Shown: piece after piece, positions 50,595-59,279 of the stretch | Layout: each line of letters starts with the position of its first letter | Numbering within the stretch: position 1 is the stretch's first letter | Source of the DNA: JAIBJN01 sp963748205 | GTDB lineage: Bacteria; Actinomycetota; Thermoleophilia; Gaiellales; Gaiellaceae | Length of the DNA stretch: 64,000 nt | NCBI GenBank assembly: GCA_963748205.1 | Contig: CAVVIB010000023.1 | Location: forward strand, 496,001 to 560,000 | Reading direction: 5' to 3' | Made by a program: the position numbers and the translations under genes | The notes under the pieces: generated by a model | Seen by the model: only the letters and a program-made list of their open reading frames with translations | Databases searched by the model: none | What the model was told of the DNA's origin: nothing

Positions 50595-53500
50595 GTGAGC
50601 GCGCTCGCACCGTTCACGCCCGCCGTCCGCACCTGGTTCGAGCGGACGTTCGACGGGCCGACCCCCGCGCAGGAGCAGGGCTGGCCCGCGATCGCCTCCG
50701 GCAACCACGTGCTCATCCAGGCGCCGACCGGCTCGGGCAAGACGCTCGCCGCGTTTCTCTGGGCGCTCGACCGCGCGCGGCCCGGAGAGGGCACGCAGGT
50801 GCTCTACGTCAGCCCGCTGAAGGCGCTCAACTACGACGTCGAGCGCAACCTGCGCGGGCCGCTCGCCGGCATCGGCTCCGAGCTCTCCGTCGCGGTGCGC
50901 ACGGGCGATACGCCGCCGAAGGAGCGCGCCGCGATGCTGAAGTCGCCGCCCGACATCCTCATCACGACCCCGGAGTCGCTCTTCCTCATGCTGACCTCGC
51001 GGGCACGCGAGACGCTCGGCGGCGTCCAGGTCGTGATCGTCGACGAGGTGCACGCCGTCGCCGGGGCGAAGCGCGGCGCCCACCTGGCGCTCAGCCTCGA
51101 ACGGCTCGAGCGCCTGGTCGGAGAGCCCGTGCAGCGCGTCGGCCTCTCGGCGACGCAGCGCCCGCTCGAGGAGATCGGCCGGTTCGTCTCCGGCGGCAGG
51201 CCGATCGAGCTCGTGGACGCGGGCACGCGCAAGGAGCTCGACCTCCGCGTCGTCGTGCCGCTCGAGGACATGCGTGAGCCGGGCGAGGGCGGCTCCATCT
51301 GGCCGTCCATCCACCCGGCGCTCCTCGAGCTCGTCCAGGAGCACCGCTCCACGATCGTCTTCGTCAACAACCGCCGCCTGGCCGAGCGCCTCGCGCTCCG
51401 GCTCAACGAGCTGGCCGAGAAGGAGATCGCGCGCGCCCACCACGGGTCGCTCGCGCGCGAGCAGCGCGATCGAGGTCGAGGAGCTGCTGAAGAAGGGCGA
51501 GATCCCGTGCCTCGTCGCCACCTCCTCGCTCGAGCTCGGGATCGACATGGGCGCCGTCGACCTGGTCATCCAGGTCGAGTCGCCCAAGTCCGTGGCGCGC
51601 GGCCTCCAGCGCGTCGGCCGCGCCGGGCACCGCCTCGACGAAGCCTCGAAGGGCCGCATCTTCCCGAAGTTCCGCGCCGACCTGCTCGAATCGGCCGTGG
51701 TCGCCCAGCGCATGAAGCAGGGGGAGATCGAGGAGACGCGGGTGCCGCGCAACCCGCTGGACGTCCTCGCCCAGCAGATCGTCGCCATCTGCGCGCAGGA
51801 GGAGATCGCGGTCGACGACCTCCACGACCTCGCCCGCCGCGCCTGGCCCTTCCGCGACATCTCGCGCCAGCAGCTGGAGAACGTGCTCGACATGCTCGCC
51901 GGGCGCTACCCGTCGGAGGAGTTCGCCGAGCTCCGGCCTCGCATCACCTGGGATCGAACGGCGGGACTCCTGCGGGGACGCGAGGGCGCGCGCCGGCTCG
52001 CCGTCACGAACGCGGGCACGATCCCCGACCGCGGCCTCTTCGGCGTCCACCTCGTGGACGGCGGCGGACGCGTGGGCGAGCTCGACGAGGAGATGGTCTA
52101 CGAGGCTCGCGCCGGTCAGACGTTTCTGCTCGGCGCCTCGACCTGGCGCATCGAGGAGATCACGCGCGACCGCGTGCTCGTGTCGCCCGCGCCGGGGACG
52201 CCGGGGCTCGTCCCGTTCTGGAAGGGCGAGGGAGTCGGCCGGCCATACGAGCTGGGCGAGGCGATCGGCAGGGCCGGCCGAGAGCTCGTCGCGCTTTCCG
52301 ACGCGAAGGCCCGCGATCGCCTGACCGAGGAGCACGAGCTCGACGAGCGTGCGGCCGAGAACCTGCTCACCTTCCTGCGCGAGCAGGAGCAGGCGACCGG
52401 CGCGCTCCCTTCCGACAAGACACTCGTGATCGAGCGCTTCCGGGACGAGATCGGAGACTGGCGCCTCTGCATCCTCAGCCCGTTCGGCGGGCGCGTCCAC
52501 GCGCCCTGGGCGCTGGCGCTTGCCGCGCGCCTGCGTGAGTCCCTCGGGCTCGAGGTCAACTTCATCTGGTCGGACGACGGCATCGCCCTGCACCTGCCCG
52601 ACGCCGACGCCACGCCCGTCCTCGACGAGCTTCTCATCGGGCCCGACGAGCTCGAGGACCTCGTCGTCGCCGAGCTCGGTGGCGCCGCGCTCTTCGGCGC
52701 GCGCTTTCGCGAGAACGCCGCCCGCGCGCTCCTGATCCCGCGCCGCCGTCCGGGCCAGCGGACGCCGCTCTGGCAGCAGCGCCTCAAGGCGCAGGGCCTC
52801 CTCCAGGTCGCGCGCCGCTACCCCGACTTCCCTGTCGTGCTCGAGACGTTCCGCGAGTGCCTGCAGGACGTGTTCGACCTGCCGGCACTGCGCGGCCTCC
52901 TCGAGTCGCTGCGCCAGCGCCGCGTCGACGTCGTCGAGGTGGAGACGCCGAGCGCCTCGCCGTTCGCCTCCTCGCTCCTCTTCGACTACGTCGCGACCTA
53001 CATGTACGAGGACGACACGCCGCTCGCCGAGCGGCGCGCGCAGGCGCTCTCCCTCGACCGCGACCTGCTCAAGGAGCTCCTCGGCCAGGAGGAGCTGCGC
53101 GAGCTGATCGACCGCGACGCGCTGGACGAGGTCGAGGAGCAGCTCCGCGGCCGCGCCGGCTCGCCCGACCAGCTCCACGACCTGCTCCTGCGGCGCGGCG
53201 ACCTGCCGGCCGGGGAATTCGACGAGGAGCTTGCGGCAGCGCTCGAGACCGAGCGGCGCGCCGTGCGCGTCCGGCTCGTCGGCGGCGAGCACCTGATCGC
53301 GGCCGAGGATGCGGGCCGCTACCGCGACGCGCTCGGCGCCATGCCGCCTGCGGGCCTCCCGGACGAGTACCTCGAGGGCGGGGAGGACCCGCTCGGCTGG
53401 ATCCTGCGCCGCTTCGCCCGGGGCCGGGGCCCGTTCACGACCGCTGAGGTGGCGACCCGCTTCGGGCTCGATCCGGTGCGCGCCGAGGAGCTGCTCGGCG

Positions 53501-54789
53501 GCCTCGACCTCGTCCGCGGCGAGCTGCGTCCGGGCGGCACGGAGCGCGAGTGGTGCGACCCCGACGTGCTGCGCCGCCTGCGCCGCGCGAGCCTCGCCCG
53601 GCTCCGCAAGGAGGTCGAGCCCGTCGACCAGGGCGCGCTCGGCCGCTTCCTGCCCAGCTGGCAGGGCGTCGACCGCCGGGCAACCCTCCGTGAGGCGCTC
53701 GTCCCGCTCCAGGGCCTTTCGCTCCCGGTCGCGCTCTGGGAGAACAGCCTGCTCCCGCGCCGCGTCCCCGGGTACCAGCCCGCCTGGCTCGACCAGCTCA
53801 CGGCCTCCGGCGAGGTTGTCTGGGTCGGCGCCGGCCTCGAGCGCGTGGCTCTCTACTTCCGCGAGGACGCGCCGGTGCTCGGCAGGCCGGGTGCGCTCCC
53901 GCCGCCGGAAGAGGAGGCGCACGAGGCGATCAGGGAGGCGCTGAGGGGCGGGGCGCTCTTCTGGTACGACCTCCTCTCGGCGACCGGTCTCGAAGGAGAG
54001 GTCGCCTTGCCGGCGCTCTGGGACCTCGTCTGGGCGGGCGAGACCACGAACGACGCGTGGCAGCCGCTCCGCGCCGGCCGACGCTTCCAGGCTGCCCGCG
54101 AGCAGAAGCGCCCACGCCGGTTCTCGCGCGCCCGTGCGAACGCCATCACCGCGACGCAGGGCCGCTGGTCGTCGACCGCCGGGCTCTTTCCCGGCGAGCC
54201 CGACCCGCGCGCGCTCGCCGAGCTGCTCCTCGAACGGCACGGCATCGTCACGCGGGACGGCGTCCGCGCCGAGGGCATCCCGGGCGGCTACGCGCCGGTC
54301 TACCGCGAGCTGCGGAAGCTCGAGACGCTCGGCGTGTGCCGCCGCGGCTACTTCATCGAGGGCCTCGGCGGCGCGCAGTTCGCGCTGCCCGGCGCGGTCG
54401 AGCGCCTGCGCGAGAAGCCCGAGGAGGAGCCCACGCTCGTGCTGGCGGCGGCCGACCCGGCGCAGCCCTACGGCGGCGCGCTCCCGTGGCCGAAGCGCTC
54501 CGGCGCGCGAGCCGCGCGGGTCGCAGGCGCCCACGTCGTCCTCCTCGGCGGCGAGGCAGCGCTCTTCGTCGAGCGCGGCGGCCGCTCTCTCGTCCCGCTG
54601 CGGGATCCCGAGGAGGGCTGGCTCCGCATCGCGCTCGCAGCACTGGTCGGGCACGCGCGCGCGACCGGCCTGAAGCGGCTGGCCGTCGAGCGCTTCGACG
54701 GGAGCCCGGTGGGCGAGACCGAGGTCATGCCGCTCCTCCTCGAGGCCGGCTTCCTCGCCGGGCCGCGGCGCGCCGTCCTGCGCGCGTGA
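50595..54789 (+). CDS. lhr: Lhr family ATP-dependent helicase (one frame break near 51468)
   Basis: A ~1398-residue DEAD/H helicase of the Lhr (long helicase-related) family when the frames are joined. RecA1: IQAPTGSGKTLAAFLWALDR (Walker A), VDEVHAVAGAKRGAHLALSL (DEVH box), SAT motif (GLSATQRPLEE). A one-base shift within 51455-51475 (cagcgcgatcgaggtc) separates it from RecA2: IEVEELLKKGEIPCLVATSS, RVGRAGHRLDEASKGRIF. Winged-helix and beta-barrel parts and the long C-terminal region follow. Lhr unwinds DNA/RNA hybrids in repair. Next gene is a Nei glycosylase, a common actinobacterial pair. Confidence 0.92.
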
Positions 54790-54798
54790 CCCACGGCC

Positions 54799-55551
54799 GT
54801 GCCTGAGGGCGACGCGCTCCATCGTGCGGCGGAGCGGCTCCGCGTCCTCGAGGGTGAGGTTGTCGCGGTCGAGACGCCGCATCCGCGCGCGGCGGTGCTC
54901 CGGCTGCCGGAACGGCTCGACGGGCTACGGCTCGAGCGGGTCGAGGCCGTCGGCAAGAACCTCCTCCTGAGCTTCGAGGGCGGCCTGCTCCTCCGCAGCC
55001 ACCTGCGCATGCACGGGCGCTGGCGCGTACAGACGGCGGGAACGAAGCCGTACGGGACGCCGTGGCTCGTGCTCCGCGGCAGCGAGCGGCAGGCGGTGCT
55101 CTGGAACGGCCCGGTGCTCGAGCTCACGCGCGGCCGCTCGCCGGCCGTCGTCCGCCTGGGCCCCGACGTCCTCGCCGACCCTCCCGACGAGGAGGCCATG
55201 GTCGCGCGCCTGCGCGGAGCCGGCCCGTCGCGGCAGGTCGGCGACGCGCTCCTCGATCAGCGGCTCCTCTCCGGCATCGGGAACATGTGGAAGGCGGAGA
55301 TCCTCTTCGAGGCCGAAACGTCGCCCTGGCGGCCGATCGGCGAGCTCTCCGACGAGGATCTCGGGCGCATCGTCGGCGAGGCGACGCGCCTCATGCGGGC
55401 AGGGCGCCGGGGGCGTCAGGTGTACCGCCGCGCGGGGATGCCGTGCCGCCGTTGCGGGGCCGCGATCCGCTCGTATCCGCAGGGCGACGAGGCGCGCATG
55501 GCCTACTGGTGTCCAGGGTGCCAGGCAGGAACGGGCCCCGCGAAGGCGTAA
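54799..55551 (+). CDS. nei: Fpg/Nei-type DNA glycosylase (endonuclease VIII-like)
   Basis: 250 residues from GTG 54799: N-terminal PEGDALHRAAERLR (catalytic Pro2, Glu3; the D after PEG is Nei-type rather than Fpg PELP), GKNLLLSFEGG (Lys), SHLRMHGRW, LLDQRLLSGIGNMWKAEILF (H2TH region), and a zinc finger CRRCGAAIRS...YWCPGC. Removes oxidised pyrimidines and nicks the strand. 9 nt after the Lhr stop, so probably co-transcribed. Confidence 0.92.
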   Translation: MPEGDALHRAAERLRVLEGEVVAVETPHPRAAVLRLPERLDGLRLERVEAVGKNLLLSFEGGLLLRSHLRMHGRWRVQTAGTKPYGTPWLVLRGSERQAVLWNGPVLELTRGRSPAVVRLGPDVLADPPDEEAMVARLRGAGPSRQVGDALLDQRLLSGIGNMWKAEILFEAETSPWRPIGELSDEDLGRIVGEATRLMRAGRRGRQVYRRAGMPCRRCGAAIRSYPQGDEARMAYWCPGCQAGTGPAKA

Positions 55552-55560
55552 CCGTCTCGC

Positions 55561-56859
55561 GTGTCCGACCGGGCTTCCGATCGCAACCCTCCTGGCGAGG
55601 GTACGGGCAGGGCTCCCCGCTCGCCCGCGCTCTTCACCGCGCTCCGCGGCTTCTGCCTCGGTGCCTTCTTCGACCTGGGCATGGAGCTCGAGGGCGGCGC
55701 CGACATCCCCATCGCCCTCGACGAGCACAGCGGCCCCGACCGCCCGACCCTCTACGAGTACCGCCCGCTCGTCGGCTCCTTCGTCGAGCAGCGCGCCGGC
55801 CGGCTGGCGCTTCGGGAGGACGCGCGCGAGGCTCTGACCGCGCTCAAGGACGAGCCCGCGGCCGGGATCTTCGCCAGTGCCCACTCCGACGAGCGGATCG
55901 GCGAGGACGAGGCGCTCCGACGGACGATCCTCATCCCGCTCCTCGTCCGCACGGCCGAGGCGCTCGGCGGCTTCGACTGGGACGACGCCGCCTTCGAGCG
56001 CGCGTACGCCGAGCTCGAGCGCTCTCTCTACGGCGACCGCCGCTCGTACGCGGCCGTCACACCGCTCGTCGGGCTGACCGCGGGTGGGACCGCGGAGCTT
56101 GGGCGCGGGGTTCGCGTCCGCCCGGCTGCCGTCGGGGAGCTGACCGCGTCGTGGCCCGATGCCGGTCGCCTGCTGCCGCGCGACTGGGGCCGCGAGGTCG
56201 ACCGGACGCTCGTCCTCGAGCTGGAGGCCGAGCTGGACGCGCAGGCCTGCCGCGTCCCCGACGCGCCAGGTGAGTTCGGGCGCGCCGTGAGCGCTCTCCG
56301 GCTCGCGACGCCGGGGGCAATCGCCGCCGGCCCCGTGGTCTTCGAGCGGCTCGACTACCGGCCGTACGGCGTGCGCCCGATGCCCGCGACGTCGGCCCAG
56401 GTTCCTCCCGGCGAGCCGACGCGGCTGGACGTCTTCCGCGCCCCGCTCGTCGTCGATCTTCAGACCCGCCTCGCCGAGGCTCCCGACGAGCTGCTCGAGG
56501 CGCTCGACCGCTGGGAGCTCGCGCTCTTTCACGGGGGCGCGCACCGCTCGGACGAGCTGCGCGAGGCGCTCGACACCCTGCTTGGCTGCGACGAGGGCCC
56601 GTGGGCGGCTGCGATGCGCGCCGCCGTGCTCCTCGGGGAGACCGCGCGCGAGCGCGAGGACCTCCTCATCTCGCTCCGGGCGCTCCTGGACGGGGACGGC
56701 CCCGGCGCGCGGGCGGAGGACGCCGTCCGGCGCGCCCTCGTCGAGACGCTGCTCGAAGGCTCGCGCGAGCGGCTCGTCGCCACGCTCGACGAGGCGCTGC
56801 TCGGATTGCGGCCGCGACCGCAGGTGAGCACCTCCTCGCGCGTACTCGCGGCCGGATGA
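55561..56859 (+). CDS. Uncharacterised protein with possible HEPN-like C-terminus
   Basis: About 432 residues, no signal peptide or membrane helix. The N-terminal ~240 residues are beta/alpha with no known motif (PALFTALRGFCLGAFFDLGM; LALREDAREALTALKDEPAA). The C-terminal ~150 residues (LLEALDRWELALFHGGAHRS, AAMRAAVLLGETAREREDLL) have a helical pattern like the ApeA/HEPN-type domains, but the R-x4-6-H nuclease motif is not clear. Starts 9 nt after nei; overlaps the next gene (ATGA). Treat the HEPN idea as weak. Confidence 0.65.
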   Translation: MSDRASDRNPPGEGTGRAPRSPALFTALRGFCLGAFFDLGMELEGGADIPIALDEHSGPDRPTLYEYRPLVGSFVEQRAGRLALREDAREALTALKDEPAAGIFASAHSDERIGEDEALRRTILIPLLVRTAEALGGFDWDDAAFERAYAELERSLYGDRRSYAAVTPLVGLTAGGTAELGRGVRVRPAAVGELTASWPDAGRLLPRDWGREVDRTLVLELEAELDAQACRVPDAPGEFGRAVSALRLATPGAIAAGPVVFERLDYRPYGVRPMPATSAQVPPGEPTRLDVFRAPLVVDLQTRLAEAPDELLEALDRWELALFHGGAHRSDELREALDTLLGCDEGPWAAAMRAAVLLGETAREREDLLISLRALLDGDGPGARAEDAVRRALVETLLEGSRERLVATLDEALLGLRPRPQVSTSSRVLAAG

Positions 56860-57077
56860 TCCCCTCGCGCGCCGTGCTCCTGCGCCGGCGCCGCTGTCGG
56901 CTGCTGATCTTCGGCATGGTGCTCGGCCTTCTCCTGCCGATCTTCCAGTTCAGCTGGATCACGCTCACCATCGGAGCCACCGGCGTCGTCGCGCTCCTGA
57001 TCGTCTACCGGCGCGAATGTCGTGGCGCATTCGCGCAGGACCCGGCACACGAGGACACACACCCGCGCGATTCGTAG
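56856..57077 (+). CDS. Small two-helix membrane protein
   Basis: 73 residues: a basic N-terminus (MIPSRAVLLRRRRCRLL), two hydrophobic helices (LIFGMVLGLLLPIFQF and ITLTIGATGVVALLIVY) and a short polar tail. ATG overlaps the preceding stop (ATGA). Function unknown; such proteins often serve as small membrane regulators. Confidence 0.65.
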   Translation: MIPSRAVLLRRRRCRLLIFGMVLGLLLPIFQFSWITLTIGATGVVALLIVYRRECRGAFAQDPAHEDTHPRDS

Positions 57078-57080
57078 GCG

Positions 57081-57086
57081 TAGCCT
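57081..57086 (+). promoter_or_regulatory. -10 hexamer, leaderless type (57094 gene)
   Basis: TAGCCT ends 7 nt before the GTG at 57094. Confidence 0.4.
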
Positions 57087-57093
57087 CGATCTC

Positions 57094-57369
57094 GTGGACG
57101 AGGCACGTCGAGTCATCCGTCGTCTCGAGCGCATCGAGACGCTCCAGGGCGCACACGCGCCTGCCGCAGACCTGCTCGCGGAGGTACGGCAGCTCCTGCG
57201 CGAGGGCGAGGCCTGGCTCGCCGTCGAGCACGGGAACGGAGGATCCGGCGCCGGGGAGCCCGGAGGACGGCAGACCGCCGCGGCGGAGGCGGCGCTTCGG
57301 GGGTGCCGCGCGACGATCGGCGACTGTGAGGAGGTGGTGCCCAGAGGCGCGGTCAGCCCGAACCTATAA
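57094..57369 (+). CDS. Small helical protein, unknown function
   Basis: 91 residues, mostly helical (DEARRVIRRLERIETLQGAH, ADLLAEVRQLLREGEAWL) with a Gly-rich then Cys-containing end (RGCRATIGDCEEVVPRGAV). The stop lies within the -10 of the agmatinase gene. GTG start after a TAGCCT leaderless -10. The coiled-coil-like stretch suggests a protein-protein contact; no family recognised. Confidence 0.6.
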   Translation: MDEARRVIRRLERIETLQGAHAPAADLLAEVRQLLREGEAWLAVEHGNGGSGAGEPGGRQTAAAEAALRGCRATIGDCEEVVPRGAVSPNL

Positions 57370-57370
57370 T
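57365..57370 (+). promoter_or_regulatory. Perfect -10 TATAAT for the agmatinase gene
   Basis: TATAAT ends 9 nt before the ATG at 57380, the only perfect consensus -10 noticed in the window; a transcript would begin within about 3 nt of the start codon. No -35 consensus was seen. Confidence 0.6.
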
Positions 57371-57379
57371 CGCGCCCCG

Positions 57380-58318
57380 ATGCCGCGCTACGGGCCTCCA
57401 GACGCGTTCGAGACGCCGCGCTTTTCGGGCCCGCGGACGTTCATGCGGCTCCCGCACGTTCGCGACCTCGAGGACGTCGACGTCGCCATCGTCGGCATCC
57501 CGACCGACGGAGCGGTCGTCTACCGGACGGGCGCCCGCTTCGGGCCGGAGGGAATCCGCAGCGCGTCGGTGATGCTGCGCAACTACAACCCGCTGCTCGG
57601 CATCAACGTCGTCGACAAGCTCTCGCTCGTCGACTACGGCGACGTGCCGACCGTTCCGGGCTCGACCGCCGACTCGCTCGAGCGCTCCGCTGCCGCGCTG
57701 GAGGAGATCGCCCGCGCCGGCGTCACGACGCTCTGCCTCGGGGGCGACCACACGGTCCTGCTCGCCGAGTTGCGCGCGCTCGCCGCCGTCCACGGTCCCC
57801 TGGCGCTGGTCCAGTTCGACTCACACCACGACCTGTGGGACGAGTACTTCGGGCAGAAGCTCTTCCACGGGAGCGTCGTCAGGCGCGCCGTCGAGGAAGG
57901 CCTGATCGACACGTCGCGGTCGATCCAGGCCGGCCTGCGCGGATCGCTGTCGTCGGCGGCGGAAGCGGTCTACCCGGCGGACTTCGGGATCGACGCGCTG
58001 ACCTACGAGGAGCTGGCGGCACTCGGCCCCGGAGGGTTCTCCGAGCGTGCGCGCAGCCGGGTCGGCAGCGGCCCGTGCTTCCTCTCGTTCGACATCGACT
58101 TCGTCGACCCGGCCTTCGCGCCCGGCACCGGGACGCCCGAGGTCGGCGGGCCGTCGAGCCGCGACGCGCTCACCTACGTCCGGTCGCTCGCCGGCCTCGA
58201 CTTCCGCGGCTTCGACTGCGTCGAAGTCTCGCCGCCGTTCGACCCGGCGGGGGTGACGGCCTTCGTGGCCGCCAACGTGTGCTTCGAGATGCTCTCGCTG
58301 CTCGCGCTCCGCCGCTAG
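57380..58318 (+). CDS. speB: Agmatinase/arginase family ureohydrolase
   Basis: 312 residues: VAIVGIPTDGAVVYRTGARF, LGGDHTVLLAEL (metal His/Asp), VQFDSHHDLWDEYF (DxHxD-type site), SFDIDFVDPAFAPGTGTPEV (DxD), and ECVEVSPPFDP-like end (FDCVEVSPPFDPAGVTAFVA). Binuclear Mn enzyme that hydrolyses agmatine to putrescine and urea; related enzymes act on guanidinobutyrate or formiminoglutamate, so substrate is open. The spacer 58319-58445 holds no gene; a weak GC hairpin and a TACCCT -10 lie in it. Confidence 0.9.
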   Translation: MPRYGPPDAFETPRFSGPRTFMRLPHVRDLEDVDVAIVGIPTDGAVVYRTGARFGPEGIRSASVMLRNYNPLLGINVVDKLSLVDYGDVPTVPGSTADSLERSAAALEEIARAGVTTLCLGGDHTVLLAELRALAAVHGPLALVQFDSHHDLWDEYFGQKLFHGSVVRRAVEEGLIDTSRSIQAGLRGSLSSAAEAVYPADFGIDALTYEELAALGPGGFSERARSRVGSGPCFLSFDIDFVDPAFAPGTGTPEVGGPSSRDALTYVRSLAGLDFRGFDCVEVSPPFDPAGVTAFVAANVCFEMLSLLALRR

Positions 58319-58445
58319 TCGACGACCTCGCGAAATCGGGGCTCCCCCGGAGAGCAAAAACCCCGCAGGCCCGCTTGCCAAGCCGGATTGCGGCACGGGA
58401 ACCGGGGAAGGATTGTGCTACCCTGGCACGAAACAGGAGCCCTCA

Positions 58446-59279
58446 ATGGGCCTTTCCGGAATCCTCACGCGTCCGCGCAAGCAGACGCCTACCTCACAGG
58501 GAGTCAAGCTGGGTCAGGTCATCGCGCTTGCCAACCAGAAGGGCGGCGTGGCGAAGACGACGACGACGCTCAACCTCGCCGTCGCATTCAAGGAGCAGGG
58601 GTTCAACGTGCTCGCGGTCGACCTCGACCCGCAGGGCAACCTGACCATGAGCCAGGGGATGGACCCCGACTCCGTCGAGCGCTCGATGTTCGACGTCCTC
58701 GTCCACAGCCTGCCCATCGACGAGGTCATCCACCGGACCGAGATCGACCTCGCCGTCTCGTCGATCGACCTCGCCGGCGCCGAGCTTGCTCTCTCGAGCA
58801 TGATCGGGCGCGAGCGCGCCCTCCAGAAGGGCCTGCTGCCCGCCCGTAGCCGCTACGACTACATCCTCATCGATACCCCTCCGTCGCTCGGGCTCCTGAC
58901 GATCAACGCCCTCACGGCCTCGGACAGCGTCATCGTCCCGGTGCAGTGCGAGTACCTCTCGCTGCGCGGCCTCGTCCAGCTGGAGAACACGCTGACGATG
59001 ATCCGCGAGAACCTCAACCCGACGGTCGAGATCCGCGGGATCCTGCCGACCATGTACGACGGCCGCACGCTGCACTCGAAGGAAGCCGTCGAGATGCTGA
59101 AGGAGAACTTCGGCGAGCTCGTCTTCGACACCCGGATCCGCAAGACCGTGCGCTACGCGGAAGCGCCCGTGCAGGGCAGCTCCGTGCTCAAGTACGACCC
59201 GTCCGGATCGGCCGCCCAGGCCTACCGCGACCTCGCAAAGGAGGTGCTCGATGGCGCGACGCCGCGCCAGCATGCGTGA
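58446..59279 (+). CDS. ParA-type ATPase
   Basis: 277 residues with AGGAG 7 nt before ATG 58446. Deviant Walker A NQKGGVAKTTTTLNLA, Walker A' VDLDPQGNLTMSQGM, Walker B YILIDTPPSLGLLTI, and VQCEYLSLRGLVQLENTL; ends with the usual basic surface helix. A ~27-residue N-terminal extension (LTRPRKQTPTSQGVK) precedes the first strand. The neighbour is FtsZ rather than ParB: no parB, gid or rsmG genes, so this is not the chromosome-partition locus. ParA-like proteins of the MinD/PomZ/MipZ type place the division ring, which fits the pairing. Overlaps ftsZ by 29 nt. Confidence 0.92.
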   Translation: MGLSGILTRPRKQTPTSQGVKLGQVIALANQKGGVAKTTTTLNLAVAFKEQGFNVLAVDLDPQGNLTMSQGMDPDSVERSMFDVLVHSLPIDEVIHRTEIDLAVSSIDLAGAELALSSMIGRERALQKGLLPARSRYDYILIDTPPSLGLLTINALTASDSVIVPVQCEYLSLRGLVQLENTLTMIRENLNPTVEIRGILPTMYDGRTLHSKEAVEMLKENFGELVFDTRIRKTVRYAEAPVQGSSVLKYDPSGSAAQAYRDLAKEVLDGATPRQHA

